64,000 nucleotides of DNA from Morella rubra (Eukaryota; Streptophyta; Magnoliopsida; Fagales; Myricaceae): the NCBI GenBank assembly GCA_003952965.2, contig CM025850.1:11906010-11970009 (forward strand), in the 5' to 3' direction. The notes beneath the pieces were generated by a model. The model was given only the letters and a program-made list of their open reading frames with translations. It ran no database searches and was not told the DNA's origin. Shown piece after piece: positions 41,201 through 53,572 of the stretch (its first letter is position 1; every line of letters starts with the position of its first letter). Both the position numbers and the translations under genes were made by a program.

Positions 41201-41680
41201 TTTCAGTTGATCCAGAGTCCATAGCACAACAAAAAAACCACTTAAATTTCAAAATTAACCACATCATAGAGAGACGGAGCATACCCAGAAGAGAAGAGGA
41301 AGAAAGCCAGTGTAGAAGGGCACAGACACAACACAGGACAACCCCGAGAAGAGAGCATCCAGAAACCTATGCTGGTATTTCTGCAAAACCCACCAGAAAA
41401 ATACCAAAAAAAGGAAAAACAATGTATCAAAAAATAAACAGAACACATAGAGACAGAGAATTTAACGAAAATGATCATCGGGTTTTCTTCATTTTGCGTT
41501 GCAAAAGTTGACTGGAACCTGGATCCGGAGGATGAGAGGTGTGCCGGTGACAACATGATGACTGACCCACGGTTGCAGGAAAGATCTAAGCTTGCGGGTT
41601 ACATTGAGGTGAGAAGCTATCACAATCCATGCGACAATTCCACCCAACGTCGCTCCTTGCATCCCTGATATGCTCTCCAT
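38278..41680 (-). CDS. Long-chain base 1-phosphate phosphatase (LPP-delta / SPP1 type)
   Basis: Eight exons on -: 41519-41680, 41285-41380, 41105-41179, 40865-40995, 40312-40415, 40103-40231, 39186-39301, 38278-38682. Phases match; product 405 aa, near the 416 aa of Arabidopsis At3g58490. The enzyme removes phosphate from sphingoid base phosphates in the ER membrane, opposing sphingosine kinase, and affects stomatal ABA response. The three phosphatase motifs are present: KDVVSAPRPSSPP (C1, Lys and Arg), GLPSSHTLNT (C2, catalytic His) and GRIYLGMHSVID (C3, Arg, His, Asp). Several hydrophobic membrane segments surround them, including CVVSVPFYTGFLPLLFW and LSFLLLFAYPTPE. It is convergent with PP2A across the LINE insertion. 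Confidence 0.93.
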
Positions 41681-42350
41681 ATCTTTTTCTCTTTGTCTCT
41701 CAGATTACCCTCTTGAAGAAGAGGGATTGTAGCAGAGAAACAAGGAGAGACGTAAAAAACAAAGAAGTAAACAGAAAAAATGGGCCTAAAAAAAAAAGAA
41801 AAAGGAAAACTAGGGGCAGAACTGGGACTAAAGGATTCAAATGGAGGAAAGAGGTTTTATTTTGATTTTTTTTTATTATCTTATATCGTCTATTAATGTT
41901 TTTCGTAGGAGTTCTTACTCTATATTGTAAATAATATTTAAAATGCAATTCTTAAGGGTGTTATTTTCATAGGTTTGGGTTGGAATTTGGATTGGATTCG
42001 TTGGGTTTGGCTGGCGCAGGAAAAGCCAGCTAAACGGCGAAGAACAGCCTACAAAACCACATATAAAACACGGAATCAAATGAAAAAACAGACAAAACAG
42101 GAAAGTAAAGCGAAAGCACGCTGCAAATTATGTTGACCGTATCATTAGATATTTTGTCAAACAAAGAACTTTTATCCGGTAGTATTCACACATGATTATT
42201 CATTATGGAGTGTTTCTCTATATATTAGCTCCTGTCTTAGATAACACAAAAAAAAAAAAAAAAGCATTTCACCTTGCACCAGGTGTCGGATCTTAGAAGT
42301 GTATTGGAAATTTGGAAGGAAACGACGGTATCTGTTAAAAACATGATTTG

Positions 42351-42927
42351 GTAGAGTTTATTTATTTAAAATTTTGAGGTATCGAGTAAATTAAATATAT
42401 TCTAAAATTTTTAATATTTATATATATTTTTTAAAAATTTTACAAATCTCAATAAATATTAGGAAAAAATATACTTTTCACCCACAAACTACCATAGGTT
42501 TTGCACTTTGCACCCTAAACTATCAATTTTGACACATTGCACTCTCTAACTACAATTTTTAACACTTTGCACCCTTTATCAATTTTAGATTAAAATAACG
42601 ATAATGCCCTTGACCATTTTGTATATATTGAAGATATTATTGTCAATTCATTAATTTCTCAAGAGTATTATTGTCAAATGGAGGGTACAAAGTGTTTAAT
42701 ATTAGTAGTTGGAGGGTGTAATGTGTCAAAGTGGGTAATTTAGGGTGCAAAGTGTCTAACATTGGTAGTTTGAGGGTGCAATGTCTTAAAGATGGTAGTT
42801 TGGAGTGCAATATATCACTACCTTAGTAATTTATGGGTGAAAAATATATTTTTCCCTAAATGTTATTATCTAAAAAATTTCTAAAATTTTAAAAATATTT
42901 TTTAAAATTTCAATAAACAAACGCTAC
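42351..42927. mobile_element. Outer MITE, interrupted by another MITE
   Basis: The left end GTAGAGTTTATTTATTTAAA and the complement of the right end GTAGCGTTTGTTTATTGAAA are inverted repeats. TTG flanks both sides (42348-42350, 42928-42930), a 3-bp target duplication. Without the inner element it is about 180 bp. Non-coding. Confidence 0.7.
42461..42857. mobile_element. Inner foldback MITE of 397 bp with internal repeats
   Basis: The left end AGGAAAAAATATACTTTTCA and the complement of the right end AGGGAAAAATATATTTTTCA are inverted, extending over more than 60 bases with gaps. The interior repeats a module like GTAGTTTGAGGGTGCAATGT several times, with complementary modules (TTTGCACCCTAAACTATCAA) in the left half, so the element can fold back. 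Flanks AAATATT (42454-42460) and AAATGTT (42858-42864) form a likely 7-bp target duplication. Related fragments occur near 52930-53010 and 63300-63370. Confidence 0.78.
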
Positions 42928-43917
42928 TTGGTGATTGGTCAAAAGCCTAGTGCGTTTTCAGAACAATACCAGAAGATTTTTCTTAACGGTGTACAAATTT
43001 GACCAATTTTATTCACAGCTGACCCCTTTTAACAAGTGGTTCGAATTTGACAATTTGCCGAAATAATTAATTGTCTGCGAAACTTATAAATCAAAGTGTG
43101 TTCCAATCAAACTTCTTAGCGCCTTGGTCCCATGATTTGGACAGGAAATTGATAACTGGCCAGCATACAACCGACAGTCCGGTGAGACTCGAGATTCAAC
43201 GGGATATTAAATTAAAGGCCGTTCCCCGGTAGCCATTTTGGCTAGCGTCAAGAAGGCACGGTTTTTGTGATGTGGTGAAAGATTTGTTTGTATTGCTCTC
43301 CCACTTCACAATTCAACTCAACTCCATCCTTTAGAAAAAAAAAAAAACTCACATCCCGGCCCGTTTCAGTCCCCAGTCCAGACCATCTAAACCTTTGTTG
43401 GAAAATGTCGACCCGATCACTTGATAGATCTGCCCACCCATTCCAGTCGCAATTTGGACGACCACAGTAACCCTTACGCTAAATATCCTTTGCAATTATT
43501 TTTTTCCAGCCACTTACTTTTCGAGTACGTGACATCCAGCCCAAAGTTAACGTCCGATTTGAGGAAGTAAACAATTCATTGTACAAATGAAGGCATAAAA
43601 GAAACCTACGTCCTCTGTACCTGGGTGGTATGTGGGGGTATGAATTCCCCGGCAGGACAGAGTTTCGACTCTTGGTAGAGAGAAGAAGGGGGAAGGCATA
43701 AAAGACATACATATCTCGGTCTTATTCAGGATATGTTTCTATTGAAGGCTTCCATAGTTAAATTACAAGATAGATGTTTAGGCAACCCTCCTTTGCGGTG
43801 CTTTATAAAATTTAAAAAAAGAGAAAAAAAAAGAAAGAAAGTAATATTGCTTATAACATTTGGTTGCAGCTTGCAGGACTTAGCTGGTGATTACATGTAA
43901 CAAGATGAAATGGTACT

Positions 43918-46900
43918 TTAGCTGCACGTCCCTCTTCCTTTCAAGACGTGCTTCCTTAGACCAGGAATGTGGACATTTGTTATATAATCGCCCCAATCTA
44001 TGCTGCCAACATCAAACCCAAATATCTTCTTCTCTTCTGCAGACATGCTCTCCATCAATCTTTGGGTATTATTGTTATCAAATCTGCATCGCAGTTGTTT
44101 ACAGAGGATATATCTGAGAATAGTATAAATTTTTCACAAGGAAAAATATATGGCGGCCTTTATTTTCTTGTTAAATGGGGTTTACTTGACCTCAAGAATG
44201 CAAACTTTTTGCCCATAAAAGAAAACATTATTTACTTCACCTTATATGTACTTACCTTCCGCCATAAAAGGTGTATGGCTCATATATGTCTGCTAAGTGC
44301 TTTGCCTGTTCTACTGATTTTCTGCAAATAATTTCAAGTTTCTGGGACAATCTCTGGTTCGAAGAGGCCACAGCTGTCAACCCACTTCGCTGAACAGCAT
44401 CTCCCCATAGATGAGTGGAGAATTCTTCCATGGATTTGAATAGCTTCATAGATGGAACCTGGATTGGACTACCCTTGGAATCCATGTACGGAGAGGAACT
44501 GTAGTGTTCATAGAGTAGTCTCGCCAGGTCTTGGAAAACTAGTGGATTTACAACAGATGAAGCAACCTGGTAGACCCTTAGTTCCGGTTTTTGGGACACT
44601 CCATGTTTTGCCATGGCTGCCAAGGTTGCATTAACGACCATGTCTGCTGGGACCTGCAACCAGTTATGTCAAGAGACTAACTTGATCCTGTGTGCTAAAG
44701 TTTTAATTTGACGACTTGAATTGGACTTGTAACCTTTATCTCCATAGACACGTCTTAGGTCTCTTTACCATAATAAAAACAACCCAGCTGCCAAGCTAAA
44801 AACAACAAAAATACATTTCTGATAGTCTAGACATGGAAGTGGTTTTTTTTGGAACAAAAAGGGGAGGAGGCAACCAGCTTAACAATTCTCCCTGGACGTA
44901 CTAGAAATCGAAGTGTTTACTTACTACATCGAGTACTCCGTTTGGATCAACTAAGAAACCGGTGAGCTGTCCTTTACCATAGTAAAGTATTATAGGATCC
45001 ATCATTCTGTGAGAGAGTGGAGGGAGGGTCAGTTCATGTTGTATCAAAGCAATTGCATTATAGAGGTTAATACAGGTATTAAATAAGAAATACCTATTCC
45101 CTTCCATCCATCCAGGGAATGGCTCTTTGTAAGTGCTCTCGATAACACTAGGTCGAACAATGACAACAGGTATTTCTTCTCTCAATTTGTCGATCATCAT
45201 TTCCCCCATAGCCTTTGTGAAAACATAAGTATCTTGCCATCCATATGTTTTTGCCCTAATAAAAATAGCAAACGACTGTAGCATTACATTGCTAATTGCA
45301 GTCCATATCTCCCCATTAATCCAATTTCAACAAGTGAAGCATTAGAGAGCAAAAGGAGATTGAAGAAACTCATCACCTTTCCAGACCCAACTCTTTCATC
45401 TTTTGAGCCACTAAAGTGACTTCGGATGCTTTCCTGATATCTGAAGCCAACTGTATCTCACCTTCGATGTCCAATGTGGGGACGGATCTCGAGGAAATTC
45501 CATAAATTTCCCCTACTATACTGTCCCCAATGCTGAATGGCCTTTCCATTACTTGCCCTTGTCTTTGCCCGTTAACATAAGCTTAGATGAAGGAATGAAT
45601 AATAGCATAAGCTTACATAACAAAACAAAATATACTTACTGCCCACGATGGAATAGGCAAGCACAGAATTCGATAAAGGCTTCAAAAAGACCATTGGACA
45701 TCGCACCAGTTCTCAGAATTATGTAATTTTGAAAGAAAAAATGGGTTTCTTGCACCTTTGTTTTCTATCATTTTGATATGCTTTTCAACCTACCTGTTGA
45801 TACTTGCAAGAAGAGCTTAAGTTCCTTGCACTTCTTCGCAAAACTCATAAGATGGCAAGGTCCTTTTGTGTTTATATCAAGAGCAACATCATATCTGCAG
45901 TTCAAAGGTTCAAAATCCTATAACAATTTACTTGAAAACCAAGAAATTTAGTGATAGATATTAACTTCCAATGGAAGAAGGGCTTAACCTTTCGTCAAAT
46001 GTGGTGTTAGCTGCAGAATTTACAATTACGTCGACTTCTTTTGCAATGAGATCCGCTGAACCCTCATCTATGCCAAGATTAGTTTCACAGATATTCCCGA
46101 CCACAGGAACTAGCTTGCTCAACATGAAGGATTGGTAGGATTTTCCATGAATATGTCGGAGACGCTTGAAAAGCTCTGTATTTATGATCTAAAACACAAC
46201 CACAAATCATGTCTTAATAAATAAGATCAGGATGTGGAAGTTACCAAGCTAGAAAATCTTCCAACAGTGGGCAGAGGGCATCATAAAGATACGTACTTCG
46301 CTTGTTAATCTTTCCATTGCCGCTTCGTTGTTTTTTGCCTTGATCAGAAGAAACATTTTACCCACGTCGGGCTCGGTCCGTAAAATCTTCTCAATAAGAA
46401 CTGTTTTTTTTTTTGTTAGAAAAGAAAAGAAATCCACATTACTGCCAATGGGAAATTCGACAATAAACGACCACTTTGAAAAACTGTTATTGAGGAAACC
46501 TTATACTGCATAAACCAATGTCAACTGAGATGCTTTAATGGACATTATACCTTTTGCTAGAAACCCAGTTGCACCAGTGATGAGAAACCCCTTCCCCCTT
46601 AGAAATTTGACAATCCCAATGCCATCATGCACCTCTCCCAAAGGAGTTGATGGTTCTTCGTATGTCACTAAATCCTTCCCTGCAATCTCTGCCTGGCTCT
46701 TCCCATTTGGGGACAAAACCAAGTTTCCAGCATCTCTTAAAGCTGCACTATGATCAGTGCTAGCCAATGCTTCTCTTTCTGTCAAAACGGAAGAAAACCC
46801 GCTAGACTTCACCACATTCCCACTTCCTTGGCAATACACCACATTTTTCTTCCTACTCAAAAAGCACCTGTCACTCTTGTCGGACACTCTTATGAGTTTA

Positions 46901-46944
46901 ATCGGTGCAACTGAGGAAGGATTCAGGAACAAAGCCCCCATCAT
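43918..46944 (-). CDS. Fatty acyl-CoA/ACP reductase, FAR2 (MALE STERILITY 2) type
   Basis: Nine exons on -: 46551-46944, 46297-46400, 45989-46188, 45794-45894, 45377-45581, 45094-45255, 44925-45006, 44256-44653, 43918-44083. Phases match; product 603 aa (Arabidopsis MS2 is about 616). It reduces plastid acyl-ACP to fatty alcohol for sporopollenin in the pollen wall. The first 50 or so residues are Ser/Lys-rich without acids at the start, like a plastid transit peptide. The nucleotide-binding motif TGATGFLA is at residues 123-130, VSTAYVNG follows, and the catalytic Tyr345 and Lys349 lie in YVFTK. The C-terminal sterile domain ends with [15 protein letters not shown] and [10 protein letters not shown]. 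This is the intact copy of a duplicated gene. Confidence 0.93.
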
Positions 46945-48581
46945 TTGCCAAGAAAATACAGAATATTCTCAGATGAAAAAACCAAAAAAAAGATACGAAA
47001 CTGGAAGTTCTGCAGTTAAAACTGGTTGGCTTGAGACCTTAGCTAAACACTTCCTGAATAAAAAAAGAAAAGCAAGTAAACTAACTAAACTCTGTAAGAT
47101 AAGAGATAGGTTTAGTTCGGTTTTAAAGAGAAAGAAAGGTGGGGTGGATTTAAGGGAGGAGGAGATGAGGGTTAGGTAAACTTGGGTACTCTCCTTTGGA
47201 AGAGATTTTTCTATAACGGCTCTCTTTTTGCCTCCTCTTCACACTTCCCACCAACGGCTGAGATGGCGGGAAGTCTCTTTCTTCCACTTCTTTGGTAAAA
47301 CTGCATTTTTTTCTCTGTGCACTAATTTTGGCCACAAATGATGGGAGAGAAAGGGTGTGAAAAAAAGTGGATTAGCTAATGGCCGGACGTGGCTTTAGCC
47401 GACTGCTGGATTGTGTTGGTTAGCCAGTAAAACTTTGAAGGTGCCTTAATAGGGGTCGGGTTCAAAAGTCTTAATTGATCTCTGCCAACACCCTTTGGAT
47501 GATACCAGGTTGTCAAGTTCATGTACTAAAAACATATACGTTTTCTACAATAATTGGGTACTAGATAAAAACCGTACCACAATTATAAATGATTTCAAGG
47601 ATCTTTAATTTTAATTTTAATTAAAATTTATTTTTATCATAAGTTTTCGAAGTAGTTAGTTAGCCTTTTTGGCTTTTGGGTCAGGCTGCCTTCCCGTTTG
47701 CTTTGCATACAAAAATGATCCAAGTGAGAGCTTAACAGGGGCACACAGCCCATAACAATGCTGATCAAGGCCCAAAGGATCACAAACAACCAGGCCTTAA
47801 GGGCCTCAAACCTACGGGCTGTAAGGCCTACTACCCAAACGACCTCAAGGGGCATACGCAATCGGGCCTAAAGGTCCACATCCCTAACCGGCCCTGGAAG
47901 CCTATTTATGATGCTCAACACTCTTTGGAGTAAGTCCTTGTAAATTGTAATCTTACTCCTTGTGAAATGAATTCGGAAAGTTAGCCATATTCGTTGAGGT
48001 GCAAATACGGCTGTACACCAATTAGCTCATTGAGCCGTCACTGAGTTAATTTTAGAAAGCAATTTTTGTACTATTGAGCATTTTTTTAATTTATCTTGAT
48101 TGTATTTTGGGATGGATTCCTTGATGTTTTTTAGTAGTTGCTTTATAAATAAGACAAGCGGTTTTGATTAAAAAAAAAATCAAAAATTGTCAAGAAGAGA
48201 GAGAGAGAGCCTAAGAAGCGTAAAGCTAAGCTAAGTACGGCATCTCCCAAGCTACGGTTGGGTTACCAATGTCAAGGGGCTAGGACCAAGGCCAAAGTCT
48301 AATTTTTTTCTCTCATTTTCTTTTTTCTTTTTTCATTTTGGCACTGCAAACTTTTTTTTTGATGATATACTGTAATCTTCTCCTCTGAAAGAGGGAAATG
48401 TAGATGATAATGATAATTGCCATTTAGAGTTTCCTTAATTGATAACTTGGTATGCCTACCCACAATAAGATTCCAAACTTTTGGATTCCCTACCCAACAT
48501 AACCCAATGCGTGACTTCTACGGAGCTTCAAAAAACAAAAGAAGCTGTGATTTTGGTTTTTAGGAAACGATTAGGACATAG
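46945..48581. other. FAR2 upstream region and intergenic DNA
   Basis: The FAR2 promoter and leader lie just above 46945. No further gene was seen up to the tRNA. Positions 47640-47930 are GC-richer with blocks such as GGCCTTAAGGGCCTCAAACC; origin unknown. A GA microsatellite sits at about 48194-48210, where the two units change from noisy to identical. Confidence 0.5.
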
Positions 48582-48653
48582 GCGTTTGTAGTCCAACGGT
48601 TAGGATAATTGCCTTCCAAGCAATAGACCCGGGTTCGACTCCCGGCAGACGCA
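48582..48653 (+). tRNA. tRNA-Gly (anticodon UCC), unit 1
   Basis: A 72-base cloverleaf: acceptor GCGTTTG pairs with CAGACGC (one G-U pair), the anticodon loop is CTTCCAA with TCC, flanked by ATTGC/GCAAT, and the T arm is CCGGG-TTCGACT-CCCGG. The A-box-like GTAGTCCAACGGTTAGG and B-box GGTTCGACTCC are internal Pol III promoter elements. A T8 run at 48673-48680 can end transcription. The genomic bases after the discriminator A happen to read CCA. Reads GGA codons. Confidence 0.95.
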
Positions 48654-49094
48654 CCATAACTTCCAATATTTGTTTTTTTTATTTTCTTCCAGACATGCCA
48701 TACTCGTTAGTGAAAGGCCATTTTCTTTTCCTTTGGCCCAAAGGATGGGTGATGGGTGACTTCAGACATGCCATACTCATTAATGAAAGGTCATTTTCTT
48801 TTCCGTTGAGGGACCCTCTCCCTTTCTTTGGCTGTTTTCCTTTTTCTTTCAAAACCTCGATATTTCTTAAATGTGAAATGTAAATATCTTTTTATACGAG
48901 TATCTGTATACCTTGCATGGCTACCGGTTTGTGGACCTTTGTAAGCACAGATATACAGAAGCTAATGAAAATTGAAGTTCGAGTAGAAGACGCCCTTCTG
49001 ATTAAACATTGGAAACTTTAGGCAACTAGTGTCTCGCCATTCTCTTAGAACCGCCGCTGGAAAAAAAGAGGGAGGGGGGGGAAGAGAGATTCCC
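48654..49094. other. Spacer between tRNA and ATXR4 3' end
   Basis: It holds a short direct repeat: GACATGCCATACTCRTTA occurs at about 48692 and 48764, with related following text (GAAAGGYCATTTTCTTTTCC). The ATXR4 3' UTR probably reaches into the right part. No gene seen. Confidence 0.55.
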
Positions 49095-52000
49095 TTAATC
49101 CCCAGAAACACACCGAAGACAATTGCACTGAAAACCGAAGCCCTGAGACAGGACAGTTTGCCGAGCATCACGATCCATACTTGCATCAATATAGCAGATC
49201 CTGAGCTCTTCTCCTGCAAAATACCAAACAAAGTTTGTATTATGACTTTGAATAGGCAAGACAATCTATTGAGTTATAAACCAGCTTCCAGTAGCATCTG
49301 CAGATCCTAATATGTAAGACAAACCTGCTTCAACATCCCGAAGGGCCTTCAATCTGGCATCGGCATTCTCTATCCATAAAATGTGTGCATTGGGATCTGC
49401 AATGAAATAAAAGCACATTCATTTGTTTGGATCATGGGCATGAAATATATAACAGTCAACAGAGGTGTGTCCAGTAAATGTATACTAACTACTATCCCTT
49501 GTAAGTTGCACAAAGTGTGCAAACACAAGTGAATATATACTCAGTTTCCTCTCTTTCAGTAAGAAAGCAACTTTATAGACTTAATTTACACAATGCAGAC
49601 GCTGAGGCTAAGTAGAAGAAAAGGAAGGCATACCGCAGTCGTGATTGTAGAACGATGCAAGTATATAAACTGCATTACCAACAGCAGCTTCGGCCTCTAC
49701 AGAGGCAGCTGCTGATAAAAGAAGATCTTCATACACTCCTCTGGCCAATTCAATGCGAAATGCGTTAATACGAATACGTGCCAGAACACTGGTGTACCAT
49801 GTCTTGGTTAGAACTTGTAATGTCAAAGAGATATACTCCCCCAGTAAAATGAAGAAAGTGAAATAGAAAACAGGATCAAAATTAAAGATAAATGTCTGCC
49901 AAGTGAAGGATACAAGCTATCTGTTCATCCAAGATGTTTGCCTTCGTGAAGGCACTCCTTAGTAAGCCAAAACCCTCTTCCATCTGGAAAACAGCGTTGA
50001 AATAGGATGAGGATTAAAATAAGTCGAAATGCCAGAACCAATGAATTTATCATAGTTCTTAGCCAATTAACTCTCGATACATATACCAATTTTCAGTACT
50101 CCTAATCCCATGAGTAAGACACTTTCTCAAGTGCATTAGCAACCATGTATAAAGAAAGAACGACTTGGTGGCAGTATCAACAAATAGCTTCATTGACAAC
50201 TAACAAAATGGAATTGGCATTGAGATCGCATTCCAGGTAGGGAACTTCAATGAGTTACCATAAATTAGATTTCCAGGCAAAAAAAAAAAAAAAAAAAAAC
50301 AGAAGTTGCATACCACCTGCTTGGAAGATTAAGATAAAATCACTTTGCAGGGATATTTTCCCCCTTTTTGTACAATTGAACCAGGCCATGTTTGAAATCA
50401 AAATATTTCCACCCGTGCAAAACAAAAAAGCATTCCCTCAATATTTGATCATAATCCCAGAAATTTGTTTTCTTACCTGTGAAACCATTATCGAAGATAA
50501 ATTAGCAGGTTGAAGGATGTCAAGACCGTCAGCAGCTGCAACTCCTGAGATGACCATACAAGCTAACCGTTTCACCAGAAGTGGGTACTTCAAACCGTGT
50601 GTTCTGTATAAAAAGATATGAAGAATAAGAAATATAGACAACTGAGGGTCCTAAAAATCCAGTATCATGTACCAAAAGAAAATGGTTAGCTTTGTTGTTG
50701 TTATCTTTGTTTTCCATTCTTATAAATGATGTAATCCAGTATAAACAGAAAACAGTGAAAACCAAAGGGCACAAAAAAGAGAAAGAAAAGCAAAAAGAAA
50801 CCATATTGGCTTTCTTCCTAAGTGCACTGGTGCTCAGTACGGTGCTTTTCTATTTGGAAATGGACGTTTAAGCAGTTGGTTTTGAGAATTATGAAAATTT
50901 GAAACATGTGCTGCTATTGGGATGTAACATTGATGCAACTGTATTTCTTATTGAAAATGAGGAGCCAAAGATTCAATAGTGGACATACTACAATCTACAG
51001 AGGGGAATCTCTGCTTGCACTACCATTGTGTATGTATCTAAGACGCACTTCCAACTTCCAATACAAGATTAAAAACCAATCCCCATAACAAACTATCGTA
51101 TGTGAAAGCAAGACATCAGGCATATGAAAATAAAAGTGAATTTGAGAAGTCCCCATACCGGCAATAATCATCATAGGCTGACCAATTGGCTCTCCTCTCA
51201 AGACCATAGAAAACCTAAAATCCATGAAATTCAACCATTAGCTCATTTTTCATCTGGAGCCAAAATGACTCGCAACTCAAACCCAACCGGTTACATCTTA
51301 TCTCTTTTCAGACCGCAACTAACCTTTATTCCACTACCTTGTTTCATGCAAATATTAAAACTGAAGAGACAGAAATATCGTGAACATAGCTATCTCTGAA
51401 CTATATAGTGATTGAGTCAGGCATTCCAGAACTCAAAAATCCCTTCCAAATTTTGACCCCACATGTCTAGAGATTAACAGATCATTACCCATCCCAAGCC
51501 TAGATGCTTTCAGTATCTTAAATGGTCAGCTGCAGCTGGGATTCCCGGCAGGCAGGTTTCTTGACGAGCCCTGAGTAGAGCTCAGAAAATAACATATCCT
51601 AGACAGACATGACATCTAGATGAGCAGATTGCAGTCTTCCTCAGTATACCCCGCAACTACTTGTAACACTAGAGCAAGTATAACTATGATTGGCACATAG
51701 TCCACCTTTTAGATAAAATGATCCTAAGTAACTACGTCCTCCATTAACAGATACATAATGCGACAATAATGAAAATTCAAAAGGATACCAAGGAAATTAT
51801 TACATAAGGTCAACAGAGTAGTGACCCATGCATACAGCACACAAATATAGCACACAAATATAGCATTCAATACCAATACACCATGTTGATAACCTTCACT
51901 TACTAAGAAATTGAAATCATGTTGATATCCTTCAATTACAAAGAATCCTCAATTTCATATATCCGCAAAGCAACAAACATAGTAGAGTAATAAACATCAT

Positions 52001-52668
52001 GGCTGTTCCACTGCGTGGCAGTGAACTATTTAATAATGTACGCAATCTCAAGGACAAGCTTATGAACCAAAGAACCTGCCCACCAAATATCGTTGCTCGG
52101 CAGTAGAAAATAACAAGCTTTAGTTTAGCAGAGTCCAAGTGTCTGTTGACCCATTTACATGTTATAAATGGGTATTGGTCATAGTACCAGGATATCATTG
52201 TACATAACCACAGATATTAGACCAGCCTCGTCCAGGCATTCACTCTGGACAGTAGAAACTTCAAACACGTGGAGGGTGATGATTAAACAAACATACCTTA
52301 GATTGTTCCTTGCAGTTTTTGTCGCAGAACTGGAGGGGTTGAGTTTGAGAAGTAGTTTTCAGCTTTCTGAGGCAAAAGTAACAAACGCTGTTGATGGCAG
52401 AGAGAGAAGGGTGCGCAACGAGGGGCTTCGCGGTGTGGATGAGATCTCCAGCTCCAATTCTCCGAGTGGCGAATACGCCTCGCCCAGCCGACTCGGTAAG
52501 CGAGACCCGAATCGGAGGAGCCGCAGGTCGAGCTGGACCCTCATCGTTATTGGCTGTGCTGGTGGTTGAGAAGGAAGACGAAGATGTGAGAAATAGCTTC
52601 CTCTGGGAATAAAATATTTTGAACCGCGAAACCCAACGGCTACTACGTGCCAGTTCCAAGACCGACAT
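49095..52668 (-). CDS. SET-domain protein, ATXR4/SDG38 type, unit 1
   Basis: Seven exons on -: 52297-52668, 51159-51214, 50477-50603, 49914-49983, 49634-49813, 49325-49396, 49095-49213. Phases match; product 331 aa (Arabidopsis ATXR4 about 325). An in-frame ATG at 52713 would add 15 residues. The N-terminus is Arg/Ser-rich, like a mitochondrial or plastid targeting peptide. The SET domain is split by a MYND-like zinc region: SLTESAGRGVFATRRIGAG, then CYFCLRKL and FCDKNC, then YNHDCDPNAH and the late motif ELRICYIDAS, with a post-SET cysteine pair CNCLRC near the end. It is named a histone lysine methyltransferase; substrate and compartment are not shown by the sequence. Confidence 0.92.
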
Positions 52669-52713
52669 TGTTTTCCAAATTTCTCCCACTTCTTTGCATC
52701 GGAGGAGACGCAT

Positions 52714-53333
52714 TAACTACAAAGAGTGCTTAAATTTATACCTTTATGATATTATTACAGTTTTTTTTTTTTTTTTGGATTTTCTCGGACTTGCTTTCGA
52801 TGCAATTGATGGGGTTTTAACTTAAAAAATTCATTTCGCAGCTTGAGAGCTGTGATTTGAAAATAAATATAAAAAACAAATTAAAAAATCCTTAGACAAT
52901 AATATTTTTAATATATTTGAAATGTGTCAAGGCATTATTATCAATAGTTTAAGGTGAAATGTGTTAAATTTCTAGTAGTTTATAGGTGAAAAATATATTT
53001 ATCTTAAAAATACAAATTGATGAACAAAACTCCAAACTAGAGTTTATAAATTTGAAAAAACAAATCTAAAATACTCATTAGAACAATTTTAGATTGAACA
53101 CTTTAGTTTTAATATTTTCCCTAGTGCTATGACCCTCTCGGTACATTTCATAAGTACAATTATACATAGTGTACAAACATTAGTTACCAAAACAAATAAT
53201 TCCTTACGGACAAAATGCATCCGTATGTACACAAAAAAAACAACATTAAAAGGTCAACTACTATGGTCAAACTCAGGATATAAACCATATTTCTTCAGCT
53301 AGTAATTAGAACCGCCCGATACAAAATTAATGA
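52714..53333. other. Spacer with disturbed segment and MITE remnant, unit 1
   Basis: Positions 52790-52896 correspond to about 430 bases in unit 2 (62844-63262) but contain only scattered matching words. A remnant of the foldback MITE family lies at about 52930-53010 (GTAGTTTATAGGTGAAAAAT). No gene seen. Confidence 0.55.
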
Positions 53334-53572
53334 TCATCTATCCAACGGTGATCTCCAAACAAGTTCCTCTTCCGGATACTCCCTCTGTACTTCTTCAGGA
53401 GGAATGAAACAATCGATGGAGAGGCCAGGGACGTTGAACGCAAGATCATCGATGGCCCACGTCTCCTCCATCCGAGTGATCGCAGGGCCCGACTTCAAGT
53501 TATCCCCGAACCGTGTGATCGTCACGCTCGATTGGCCATCGTGGGCGATCATCACGCCGTCGATCGTCCGAT
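53334..53572 (-). pseudogene. DUF620 gene 3' fragment cut by the duplication junction
   Basis: On - this encodes the last 79 or so residues of a DUF620 protein (RTIDGVMIAHDGQSSVTITR, then MEETWAIDDLAFNVPGLSID, then CFIPPEEV) and ends TGA at 53334-53336. It is identical over this span to the unit 2 copy, but upstream of residue RTIDG the reading frame runs into junction sequence. It has no 5' part and cannot make the full protein. Confidence 0.85.

Larger units (their letters stand above)
41681..43318. other. Intergenic DNA with nested MITEs, left of the duplication
   Basis: It holds the promoter side of the phosphatase gene (41.7-42.0 kb), an A run at about 42248, the nested MITEs at 42351-42927, and the left boundary of the tandem duplication near 43319. 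No gene was seen. Confidence 0.5.
43319..53572. repeat. Tandem duplication unit 1 (about 10.25 kb)
   Basis: From AACTCCATCCTTTAGAAAAA near 43319 to CGTCGATCGTCCGAT at 53572 the sequence recurs in the same order and direction in 53590-63943. It contains FAR2 (intact), tRNA-Gly, ATXR4 and a truncated DUF620 end. Compared with unit 2 it lacks about 320 bases in a disturbed stretch around 52790-52896. Confidence 0.9.

Noticed and set aside
48653-48656. CCA directly after the tRNA-Gly acceptor stem, suggesting organelle or bacterial origin
   Set aside because: The tRNA fits plant nuclear tRNA-Gly(UCC), with A and B boxes and a Pol III T run. Three bases of CCA are easily chance.
52168-52569. 133-codon frame on + over ATXR4 exon 1, present in both units
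   Set aside because: It is antisense to conserved SET-domain coding sequence and has no independent support.
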